Assembly (NCBI RefSeq): GCF_037038585.1
Contig: NC_092524.1
Span: 44,725,001 to 44,789,000, forward strand
Reading direction: 5' to 3'
DNA from: Patagioenas fasciata
Lineage: Eukaryota; Chordata; Aves; Columbiformes; Columbidae
Length of the DNA: 64,000 nt
Both the position numbers and the translations under genes were made by a program. A model generated the notes under the pieces. The model searched no databases. It saw only the letters and a list, made by a program, of their open reading frames with translations, and was not told where the DNA came from. Below are positions 1-9,561 of this stretch, in pieces. The stretch's first letter is position 1; each line of letters starts with the position of its first letter.

Positions 1-1332
1 GTACCAAGCAGAATCTAAAAAACCTTTAGGATTTCCAAGGTTGCAGGAGAGCTACATAAACACAGTCACACAATACACTGAAGGGCCAGGACAGCAGACC
101 TCTCTACTTCTGCTGTGACATTTCCCTGTGTCAAAACAGAAAGCTGAAAACAGAGTCATGAGCATAAAAAGGAAGCTCTCAAATGCGTGTTGGTGGCAGG
201 AATGTATAAAAGTGGATTTAGGAGCAGCAGGGGAATTAGAGGGAACAGAGCTCCAGCTTACATGCAGTGGCACAGCCACACAATACTCACCCACAGGAGA
301 ATTTCGCTTGTGCCAAAGCATTATGTAAGACACAGCAGTACTATCATGCAGCTTTCCTCCTCCAATTAAAATGTAACACAGCAAACAGAATTTTGACCCC
401 AAAAGGGCTAAAGGACACTTAAAACCACACTACATAGTTGAAATGCTAACAGGATTCACATGTATACACTAAAAAAAGCAAGATATTGTCTAAATACTCC
501 CTGCAAGGCAGGATGACATGAACATTTCAGATTGTTTCCAATTTAGGGAAAACAAACTGAAGAAATCAACTAGTAGTGTTTTCATTCCAAGGCAGATGTG
601 GGTGGGTTTGACGTTTACAGTCAACTAATGGGATGAATTAGTAGCCTCGTCATTCCTAAAAGCATCGACAAACTTGAACACACATTTCCACTGTAGCCCT
701 TCGTAGGTTTCTCTATAAGGCAGCAATGGAGAGTGGCACAGGGAGCGCCTTCGTGAAGGGGAACATTTTCTGTTGCACCACTAGCGGATTGCACAGGCTC
801 ATAGACAGCACACTTATAAAGTGTTGGTACCTAGCTCTTTCTCTGTTTCTTAAAAAATATTAAGTTCGATCTGTTTCTCATGTCCGAACAGTATATTTGT
901 GTACCGTTTTCCATTTGTGCACTGGTTTCACCTCAAGCAAGAAAACACCAGCAGCCACCCACCAGAGAAGCTTCCGAGGGGACACCGACGGCTGTTACCG
1001 TTGAAGGGGGCCCGCCTGCCAGCCTTATCACCTGAGGGGCTGCAGGGTGTGTTTAAGGGAGATACACCGCAGACCAGCGAATGGGCCCCCTCACCCTTCC
1101 GGGGGGCCGAGCACCATTACGCAAGTTACCGCCCCGGCCCCACCGCTCCCACCCCCGGGACCCCCGAATCGCCTCTGGGGCCCGCCCGCACCGCCCGGCG
1201 TGGGAGGAGCCGCCATCGAGCCAGGCCATTCCCTGCCGCCGCTCCTGCGCTTGAGGAGAGCGGCGGGGGGGCGGCGGAACGCCGGCGGGGACGAGTAGAC
1301 CTTCCCCGCCCCAGAGGAACGCGACTACTTAC
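1..1332 (-). other. SLC25A21: SLC25A21 intron 1 (partial, runs off left edge)
   Basis: Starts at the donor GTAAGT (1332-1327) and continues leftward past base 1. Bases ~980-1330 are GC-rich and belong to the CpG island. Bases 1-900 are ordinary AT-rich intron. A minus-strand open frame at 52-402 has no recognisable similarity. Bases ~821-913 are one copy of a direct duplication described separately. Confidence 0.85.
821..913. repeat. Direct duplication, copy A (left of SLC25A21 exon 1)
   Basis: About 92 bases beginning GTGTTGGTACCTAG match 3102-3192 in direct orientation with few differences, mostly C in this copy versus T in the other (TTCGAT/TTTGAT, TCCGAAC/TCTGAAC). Similarity fades outside these limits. 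Its nature is not recognised: it could be part of a dispersed repeat or a remnant of a local duplication. Confidence 0.8.
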
Positions 1333-1399
1333 CTGCTGAGCCTCCAGCGACGACTTGGTGAGAGGCCTCCTGCAGAAAGCTGCCGGGCTGCCAAGCCAT
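1333..1399 (-). CDS. SLC25A21: SLC25A21 coding exon 1 (mitochondrial 2-oxodicarboxylate carrier), partial gene
   Basis: The minus strand reads ATG at 1399-1397, then 22 codons plus one base up to a consensus donor (GCAG|GTAAGT, GT at 1332-1331). The peptide ends EASHQVVAGGSA, followed by a split Gly codon. This matches the end of exon 1 of vertebrate SLC25A21 (EASRQIVAGGSAG), including the split-codon phase. SLC25A21 is a six-helix inner-mitochondrial-membrane carrier that exchanges 2-oxoadipate and related C5-C7 oxodicarboxylates for 2-oxoglutarate, in lysine and tryptophan breakdown. Only the residues leading into transmembrane helix 1 are here; the carrier repeats lie left of the window. 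The first ~10 residues (MAWQPGSFLQ) differ from the mammalian start, which is usual for this region. A GC-box-rich CpG island lies directly upstream. MIPOL1 lies divergently ~4 kb away, matching human 14q13. Identity is firm from the exon end and the synteny; the exact start codon is slightly less certain. Confidence 0.93.
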
Positions 1400-1665
1400 T
1401 CTCGGGCGGCGAGAGGAAGCTGGCGCCTGGAAAGCGACTGCCGAGACGAGACCGATTCCGCGCAGGGCGGGTGGGGAAGAGCTGGGGGGAGGCGGGAGCC
1501 GCGCTTATCTGTGGGGCGGGGGCCGCGGCAGGGCCGGGCGGGGCAGGCTGGGACCCCGCGTTAAAGGGAAACGCGCGATCGCGCAGCGGCCTTTAGTAGC
1601 CGGCGGACAGAGGTTGGCCCCGGACGGGGCCGAGCTCGCAGCTGGTGGTGATCGCAGCGGGTAAA
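1400..1665 (-). promoter_or_regulatory. SLC25A21: SLC25A21 CpG-island promoter and 5' UTR
   Basis: A GC- and CpG-dense block lies immediately upstream of the SLC25A21 start codon. It has repeated GC-box (Sp1/KLF) matches, including GGGGCGGGGG near 1513 and GGGCGGGGC near 1536, and no TATA box at a sensible distance. Several G-runs at 1465-1497 and 1513-1546 could form G-quadruplexes on the plus strand, which is the template strand for SLC25A21. The transcription start is probably within 1450-1560; this is inferred, because no initiator stands out. The whole CpG island spans roughly 980-1660. Confidence 0.75.
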
Positions 1666-4329
1666 GGACTCTCTGACTGCTTGCAGACGGGAAACCGGTA
1701 GCCTCTCTCTTTCGGGCAGAGTTGGGGTGGTTGGTGCTGTGATCACCCCTGCTGGGGTGGTTGGGCAAGGCTTTGGCGGCCCGTCACCTCCGCAGGCTTG
1801 TGCCGTTCACTCCTCGCTTCGGGGTGGTGCCATACAGCACGCACTTGCAGTCCTGCTCCCCACTACTGCTGGGACTCTGCTACCACCCGCAGATCCCCTG
1901 GTGCTCCGCTTCTAGGAAGTGGTGCGGTTTGGCTCACTGGCTGTCATTCTCAAGCATGTTGTTCTTTTAAAACTTTTAGACGTTGGTTCCAGCTCTTTGG
2001 TGTTCAAAGGACACACGGGTGTTTTGTCCTTTGGAGAGTGGCTATTGTATGTGTTGCACAGACCTATTGGCCCATTTTAGTAAATGAAACAGTGCCAAGG
2101 CATGGCCTCAGGCACCGGGATACAGTGCCATTGCTGACAGTCCCCAACATTGTTTTTGCCAAGGTCAAACCGTGCTTTTCCAGAAGACATCAGGGGACAA
2201 CATGAGGGACAGCATGGGCTCATCCCCAGAGACAGCACCATTGAAGACAGTTCAACCGTATGGATGCAGAACATAGACGGACATTTATTCTCAGGGCCAG
2301 AGAATGGCCATAGATCCTTTATGTTTGCTAGTACACACATAATCTTTTTGACTTAAAGCCAGATTCAAAATGGCACTCAGGTTAATAAACTACAGCTTAA
2401 ACACTTAATCAACAACTGAATACCTGAATTTTTCTATGGATATGGAGCGTGCAAAAGGTGGGAGCGAATGCAGTATTGCAGACAGTCTTTTCCCTGCTGC
2501 AACCCTGACACTGCTCTACTAGTCAAACTCCTGGGTTACCAAGAGAGCTGCAAAGACTTTTTCCTTGTCTCCATTACTTCTCCTCCCCCTAAATCTGAAT
2601 AGTACTGTGGTTCCTCATACTCTTCTCTATTTCATCCTTTTGCATGTAGCCCACAGCCTCTAGTATTGCTGATTTTTCTTACCCCATTTATTAAAGATGA
2701 TAGACTTAAGGAAATGGCTCTTGAATAAGATACTAGACTGTTTAACCAGTCACATGGATAATTCAATATTATTTCTTGTTTTTCTTTCTTGTTAACAGCC
2801 CTACAGTGTTAACACAGATGAGGATATTCATTTTGAATCAGAAATCCTTCATGTTATCTTCAAAGCAATTCTGAATCCCTTGTGTGATCTTGAGCATCTA
2901 GGTGGCTAGATTTTCTGGCACCTCTTCAAGAGAAGGAAAATAAAGGTAGTTTTTAAATCCTTGTTTCTTAACTTCTCTCCCTCGAAAGAAAGGGAGATTG
3001 CTGGTGCCTTACAAGGACAGCAGCTTATGCTAAACTCAAAGCACAAATAATTTGTAACTAGGTGCATTTATGTATTCCTGTAGCACAGCTACCAAAGGCA
3101 AGTGTTGGTACCTAGTTCTTTCTCTGTTTCTTAAGAAATATTAAGTTTGATCTGTTTCATATGTCTGAACAGTATATTTTTGCAGTTTTCCATGTCTGAT
3201 AGGTATTTAATGGCAGTCTGCTATCTATATACATTTTCATTTGGTAAGAGAGAGTCTTCCAGATGTTCATTTAAAGCCTTTGAGGTAGTGACTTTAAGCT
3301 AAAATACTAGGCACAGTGAATTCTAGGTACACCCTAGGCGCTGTGCTAAAACCAGGAGTCCCTGACTGTAGGATGTAGCATAGCAGAGTTGAAGAGAATT
3401 CAAGCTGGTTTTCCTCACCCTCCAGTCCTGGAAAGGTACCTTTGGGATACAAGAGAAATCTGGGTTGGTTATAATAATACCATATCTTTTCTTCAAGGGA
3501 AATGAAAAAAATTGAAAAGAAACTCCATTGTGAACAAAAGCATACTTGACTGCTATGAAAGTGCAGGTGGAAATACTTAATGTAGATAGACAGGAAAAAA
3601 TACATTCCAGCATTCTGATGGACAGAATTCACAAAGTCAGACTAAATCTAATAGTAAGTGGGTGGGGAAAAAAAAAAAAAAAACAACAGAAAAAATATAT
3701 TTTATATTTTTATTAAAATGCCATGATTTATTTCATACAGGCAGAAAACTGTAGTCAGAGACAATTTGTTTCAGATAGTGTTGTGAAAGAGTTCTCAGAT
3801 CACAGCTCTCCAGATTGGATGGGAGTTACTGTTAGACTGAGGGAGAGAACTTGGAAATGAATTAAGGAAAATAATGAAAACCTATCAAAAACAAGACTAC
3901 CCTAATTTAACTGACCCCTCATTCACTGGGAAAGAACCTTTTTTTTTCTACCAACAAAACCTAATGATTTTTACATGCAGAATATTTTGAGAAGGAAGGA
4001 TCCTTTAGCAGCCTACAAGTGGGTTTTGTGCATAAGGTTCTGAAATTACAGTGTTTTCATTCTCCTCACAGGCTTTTCTGGGAATAATTCGTCAAACCTT
4101 TCCAAACACAGTTTCCTGTTTTGAGAATGGATTGCAGGCGCCATGGTATTTGGAAGCCAAAGCTTTATAAAGTGTCTTTGAAAAAGTATTTTCATGAAGT
4201 CATAATACTGTTCTGATATGTTACTTTACAGAGTGCCTGCAAGTGTTTGGGGATAATTTAGCAACAACGTTGCTAACTGAATAAGGTTCCAAACTTGACA
4301 TGTAGCCTTTAGTAATTTAGAACAACGAT
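1666..4329. other. Intergenic interval between the SLC25A21 promoter and the unrecognised minus-strand exon
   Basis: No exon recognised on either strand. It contains the duplication copy at 3102-3192 and a short poly-A tract near 3668-3683. Open frames here (for example 1798-2205 plus and 3294-3632 minus) show no domain, family similarity or splice support. Confidence 0.6.
3102..3192. repeat. Direct duplication, copy B (intergenic)
   Basis: Partner of 821-913, spaced ~2.28 kb, same orientation, roughly 90% identical by eye. This copy has lost CpGs (to TpG) that copy A keeps, consistent with methylation-driven decay away from the CpG island. Confidence 0.8.
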
Positions 4330-4614
4330 TAGAGAAAAACAATGTTTTTATTGCTACTGAAAAGTATGTAAACATAGAAAATATGTGGAGAAGTGTTAAT
4401 AAAGTGTTAAGACTGAGACCATAGTTGCAAAAAAGGAATAATATTCACCTATAAAATTCAGTTCTATAATTCACATGCATCAGCAAATAAACAGTAACTT
4501 GAATTCTTTGATCTATGTAGGAGCAGAGAGGAGATTGTTGTGGGAATACAGAGTAACTCCCTTAAATTAATAAGCATTGAATGTGCTGACCTTTAAGTAA
4601 TTAAAATCTCAACT
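4330..4614 (-). other. Probable 3' UTR of the unrecognised minus-strand exon
   Basis: Continues from the TGA at 4615. It contains AATAAA on the minus strand at 4352-4347, followed by a T- and GT-rich stretch suited to cleavage factors. The end is placed by the usual spacing and is approximate. Confidence 0.45.
4347..4352 (-). terminator. Canonical polyadenylation signal AATAAA
   Basis: Plus-strand TTTATT at 4347-4352 reads AATAAA on the minus strand, 263 bases past the stop codon of the 4615-4901 frame, with downstream T/GT-rich sequence. Confidence 0.5.
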
Positions 4615-4901
4615 TCAATGTTTCATTAACATTTGCATTAGATCCCTTGGTTTGGCTCTTTGAGACTGCTGCTCAATAAATATACCAGGATCATCAAGTC
4701 CATGGTGTCCTGTATCATCAAAAAGCAGATGCTGAAACATCACCACTTTTTTGTTCAAGAGATGCAGGTCTCCCTGCACAATGTTCCCTTTGATACAAAT
4801 AGCAAATCTAGTATTAAGGTTGACTTGCTGCAGTAGTTCAACAGTAAAGCGAATTTGGAGTTCATCGGAAGGTGAAGAAAATGGTTGGTTTGATTTACTT
4901 T
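4615..4901 (-). CDS. Unrecognised terminal coding exon, 94 codons plus stop
   Basis: On the minus strand a pyrimidine-rich tract and CTTCTGCAG acceptor (AG at 4903-4902) open an exon. Its frame begins after two bases (phase 1) and runs 94 codons to TGA at 4617-4615. The peptide has alternating hydrophobic and polar stretches (for example LQIRFTVELLQQVNLNTRF, then VVMFQHLLFDD) and ends RDLMQMLMKH. A polyA signal follows 263 bases later. Acceptor, long frame, stop and polyA together argue for the last exon of a gene transcribed toward SLC25A21. Its 5' exon(s) would sit in or near the CpG island at 5380-6240. I do not recognise the family and found no convincing partner exon. Alternatives are a retrocopy fragment or a chance frame. 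An ATG at 4920-4918 would also give a 101-residue unspliced frame. Confidence 0.5.
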
Positions 4902-5379
4902 CTGCAGAAGGTGTCACCACAACAAAAAGATTTACATGAAGAAAAAAAAAATGCTCAGAGTGTATAATTTACATAGAGATATGTTTACAGAATAGCATAA
5001 CACCTTCTTGAAAAAATGAACTCTGCTATTGTTAGGAAACTATTAAGTTTGTCTCATAGTATTCAAACCCCAAATCTATTCACCTCAACACAATTAAATT
5101 CTCCTGCTGGAACTATTTCCCGTATACTGCACATCTCTCATTCTCCATCCACCCCTCCCTACTGCCCCGCAAAGTGTGACCTTTCCACTGTGCAGGTTTC
5201 CTGAAGCACTTCTGGGCTTAATCCCATTTTCGCATGGCCTCTTCCCAAACCAGTACATGTGCACCACTACGTCATCCTCCTTAATTGCCCTGGCACGGTT
5301 TCTCTCTGCATCTGTGATCACCGCATCCCTTAGTAGGCAACACCATACCCGGCCAGTCTGGGCAGCGTGCCACTGCTAA
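4902..5379. other. Gap between unrecognised minus exon and second CpG island
   Basis: If the minus-strand gene is real this is its last intron. A minus-strand open frame covers about 5094-5373, preceded by an acceptor-like CTTAGCAG near 5374, but it has no convincing donor and no recognised family. Nothing else is seen. Confidence 0.4.
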
Positions 5380-6240
5380 GCCCCCAAAAAGGGCATAGCT
5401 TTTTCCTGCATGGGGAGAAACGGGCAGGGGAGACCCCCGCAAACCAGCCCCTCAGGTTCCCACAGCCCCCCGCTTGCCGTGCCCCCCAGCCGCGCTTGGT
5501 CCTGCACCGCCTACTCCCACCCGCAGGGCGGCGCCCCCTCCCGAGCCCCCGTCGGCTGGCCCCGCCCCGGGCTGCCGTACGCGTCCGCCTCTCCTCCCGT
5601 CCGGACCGCAGCGCCCGCCCGCTCCGGGGCTTTGTTGTAGAGGCGGTGGCGCCGCCCGCACGCCGGCAGCGGGGGAGGAGCGCGCAGGTAACGGACCGGC
5701 GGGGCGCTTCCCTCGGTGGCTGCCCCGCGGCGCTCGGGTTTGAGCTTGCCCCGTCTCCTGCGGGGGGGCCGGGCGGCAGCGCTTCACGGCGAGGCGGCTG
5801 TTGGTAGGGGCCGCTCTGCCTTCGGCACCTCCCCACGGGCAAGCGGCCCTGCCCGGCCTCTTCACTTCCCCCGCCTCTGGGGCCTGGCCGCCGCCTCCCG
5901 GCATGCGCTGCCGCCGGGCTCTTCCTCCACGTACCGGCTGCGTGGGCCGGGGCAGCCCCCCGAGCAGCCTCTTGTCTGTGTTACCCTAACTCCCCCTGCC
6001 CGGCGGGCTCTCTCGACCTGCAGCCCGCTCTGCAGCTGGAGAGACGGGAAAGCGAATTGCCCGGGCGGGAATGAGCGGTTTGGAGTTTAGAGGCTCTGAG
6101 CCCCGCGGGGAGGGCAGGGACAGACGGGCTGCCGCCTCCCGGGAGGGAGGGCAGCGCCGGGAACGGCGGCTTGGAGAACCGGAGGTGAAACGTGTCCCCA
6201 GCAAATTTAGGCGGTCGGTGCTGGTTCTTTGGTGTCAGGT
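5380..6240 (+). promoter_or_regulatory. MIPOL1: CpG island, probable MIPOL1 promoter with untranslated first exon(s)
   Basis: A GC- and CpG-dense block with GC boxes and an NRF1-like GCATGCGC at 5901-5908. Two plus-strand donors could end a first exon: GCGCAG|GTAACG (GT at 5688) and TGTCAG|GTGAGA (GT at 6239). Human MIPOL1 starts with untranslated exons, and this island is the only promoter-like sequence upstream of the MIPOL1 exons. On the minus strand GCCG|GTACGT near 5936 is a possible donor, so the island may be bidirectional and also serve the minus-strand exon at 4615-4901. Long GC-rich open frames on both strands (5330-5842, 5452-5904, 5716-6090) are expected in such sequence and are not called genes. 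Confidence 0.7.
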
Positions 6241-9200
6241 GAGAACAAGCTGTGGAGGGTACCCAGAATAGTAGTAATACGTTAAAAAACAAGCAAACAA
6301 ACCTCATGACAAAATAGACCACACAAAAAAACCCTGCCAAAATCACATTTGCAATCTGTGGTATCTTTGAACATTTATGACTTTAAAAAAGTTCCTTGTG
6401 AATTTCCAATCAGTTGTATACCTCAGCTCTTAATGTAATGTAAGTTCCATAATAATCTGCATTCTTGGTGGTGTTGTGAGGGTCTGTTTCATTTGAGGAA
6501 AAAGGCTATGGCTTCTCAGTGTGAGGAGTTTGAAGGAAAAACATGCAGTATGTGGACACAGAGGCCTGAGACAGCACACACTTCAGTGTTTATCCCTGAA
6601 ACAACTGGGTCTAGGTACAATTTCAAGGGGTTGAGGTGGTTCAAACTGGGTATTGTGGCAGTTTGCTGACCCTGAGTTTAGCAATTCAGAGTGTCCTGCA
6701 GTGCTGGAGTGTGGTTTGTTTTTTTTTTTATTATAAATACTTCAGCAAGTTGTAACTACCGTTGGAACAGCTGTAAGTTGCTGTGGTTTAATCATGGAAG
6801 AAAAACCAGTTAACCACAGAGATGTGCTTCTGGCTCAGCAGGTTTCAGGGCTGCAAATTCTGGAGGTTGTGGGACCTGTGTGTATTTGGGAAACATGGTG
6901 ATGTGCTTGCCTTCTTGTACCTGTCCTTGAGCATCTGTTCTTGGCCACTGTTTTGCTCTGGGAATATGCAACTCCCATTCCACCTGAAAACACCTGTTTT
7001 GAATTATTTGCTTATTTAAATATACTGTGGCACTAAAATATTTTTCTGATGTTTAGAGACAGTTAAAACTAAGTTATAACAGTTAAAGTAAACATGCTCT
7101 GTTGTGTGGTAGTTCTGTTATTATTTTGCTTTTGTTTAGGTATGCAAAATGTTGTTATTCATAACAAGGTCCTTCCGCTGTGTGAGACTGAGCTGTGTAC
7201 ACCAGTAAGGTACCACTGGCATGTTGGCTGTGAGCCTTTCTGACGCAGTCCAGGGATCAGCACTGATATTGGGCTCTTGAAAGTGATGAACTTGTCTTGC
7301 TTTTTCCAGCTAAGGAGAAGCTACTGCAGTTCTAGTTGCAATAGGGAAAGCAAAGAGAGAGTCTGGGAGGTAACATCATGTACAGGATCTGAGAATGCAG
7401 AGACAGCTGCTGCTGCAAGTTTTAGGGCAAGGAGATGGCACTGGGAAGCTATCCGGTCACTGCTGTGTCTGAACACTGGGAGTGACAGCATTATCAGGGA
7501 GGTTATAGCCCTCCTATGACTTGGTGAATCTGCCTGTGGAGAAGACATAAAGTATCTGAATATCTGTTTTCACTCCTGGCCGTTTCTTCACTAGTATTGG
7601 ATGTTTTTTCTAGTTTACTTCTAAATACCTAGACTGATAAGGCTAAACTCAAACTAGTAAATCTTGTAGTCAGGAAGATTGTGTATTTTCTTTGATTTAA
7701 TAAATGATTCCTTGTTGTAGACATTTGTGTATACCCATTTTGTAGTTATTACAGGCTTTCATATAGTGATATTACAATTTCTTTGTAGCCTGATTCTCAT
7801 TACAGTTTGTAATGAGGACTACTCTGTCCCATAGTAGTGAGTAGCAAATTCTCCTGTTTTCATGTAATAACTATTTAGACTTCTTTGTTCTTGTTTTGTT
7901 TCTGGATTCGCCTAGTTTCCCTTTTAATTATTAGTTTGCCCGTTCTGGAGAAGGAAATGTTACTTTCATTCTTTGCATTCTGTTATTCTATATGTCTGCT
8001 TGTGAGAAGTCATTTGTAGATCATGCTAAGTTAGAAATGCACTATTATGATGCTAACTTCTTTTCTTGATTACCAAGAAGCAAAATGATTGTGTCAGGCT
8101 TCCTACTTCTCTCACAGTGAGGCAAACCCAACATGTTGTATTTCTGGCAGTAATGGGTGTACAGTGCTGATACCCCATGGTCCAGATCTAGCTTTTTGCA
8201 GTATGAGGGGGGTTAGTTTTTGAAGGTGCCTGGGTTAATAAAAATGTAAGGAAGTTTTCAGAGCTTGCTGGAAGGATTTAGAAGAGAAGGAAAAATATGT
8301 CTTTGATTCTTTGTGGAAAGAATCATTAAATTATGAACTCATCACTAGACCTGAAAGCAAGAAGATAACCTGTGAGCTGAGGGTGAAGGGAGAGAGTAGG
8401 TGCTGCATGTTAACAGCAGCATGCAGGTAGTGAAATGTTTTTGAAGTTTGAATTGCTGATCTGACTTGGTGTTCACTTTAGGACATATCTTCCAAATCTA
8501 CGCAGAAGATTCTTTTCACTTTTACATATATTGTCCTATATGGGCGATAGATGTTTTGAAATTTACTGGAAACACAACCAGACAACCCATTCCAGCTGCA
8601 GTCTGTTAGCTGATTTCACTACAGGGTGATGTTGCAACTGACAAATACTCCTGAAAGTATGATTTCTGGCTTTTGCATTTTCCTTTCAAAGGAAAATAAT
8701 TTTAAAGGCATAATAATAAAAGTGTGGAACCCTTATTTGCAGAGCAGATAGAGCTGTGGAAAGAAGCAGTGTGTATGCTCATTTGATAAGATGAATCTCT
8801 GTTGCTTTGATCCAACAATTTTCTAAGTGATAGGACAGTTTGCATGCTCACTGCTAGCTTCATGAGCCATGGTACAGAAACTATAACAGCAGGCTTCTGT
8901 TTCTGGTGGTGGTTCCTGATGTGAACTTTTTTCTGTTCAGGACAGGTCAAAAACAAGGTAAAACGGAAACGGACAGTTTCTGCAGAGTGTAGGCCTTTGA
9001 TAAATTAGAGAATATTATATATTAGAATTTTGAAAATATTTATATGAAATATTGCTGGGATTTACTTTGATTTGCAGAGTATCAATGAATCAAATAATAT
9101 ATTTTTAAATGCTTGTGCGTGTTAGTTACAAATCTCTTAAATAAATAGAATTTCTTGAGTGTTGCTCCTGAAGTGTGGAACAGGCACTGCCTTTCTGTCC

Positions 9201-9530
9201 TAAGTAACAGAGACCTGATCACTGAAATTGAATGCCAATGGATAGTTATCATAATGCAGTATGTGTTGTTTGTGGATTTCCTTTCTATGTTACTGAACAT
9301 GAACTACACGTGAAAACAACTTGTTTTATTTACTGTGTCCCATTACATTTAGCTGAGTGGTGGTGTTGGAATTAGAACTCAGTGGCTCAGTTAATTATTT
9401 TGAAAGTGGTTTTTATTTTCAGAGCTAGAATTGTGTCACCTGTGATCAAATTTATTTTGGGCACCAGAATACACGTACAACTTCTTTTCTGTCTGTCTTC
9501 TTTTTTTAAGTTATTTTATTTTACTGGGGT

Positions 9531-9561
9531 TTTTTTGTTTGGTTGGTTGGTTGGTTTTTTT
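9531..9561 (+). repeat. T-rich / (TTGG)n simple repeat
   Basis: A T run followed by four GGTT units and another T run. Similar G/T-rich tracts on the same strand occur at 11414-11490 and 12304-12350. Confidence 0.8.

Noticed and set aside
52..402. 116-codon minus-strand frame in SLC25A21 intron 1
   Set aside because: No family similarity recognised, cysteine/serine-rich mixture without motifs, and not in phase with exon 1 splicing.
899..1339. 146-codon plus-strand open frame over SLC25A21 exon 1
   Set aside because: It lies antisense within a CpG island where stop codons are rare. It shows proline/arginine-rich composition and no domain.
5094..5373. Minus-strand frame (contains VVVHMYWFGKRPC) as a possible middle exon of the unrecognised gene
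   Set aside because: It has no ATG near its start, no good donor in frame (only weak GTCACA and GTATAC sites) and no recognised family. Kept as background, though it deserves inclusion in any search.
5330..6090. Several long overlapping open frames on both strands
   Set aside because: All sit in the GC-rich island, are Arg/Pro/Gly/Ala-rich and overlap each other; expected from base composition.
6071..6238. 56-codon plus-strand frame ending at a good donor (CAG|GTGAGA), considered as the MIPOL1 start
   Set aside because: It ends on a codon boundary, whereas the 34418 exon needs one incoming base; a direct join meets a stop. The exon may still be untranslated.
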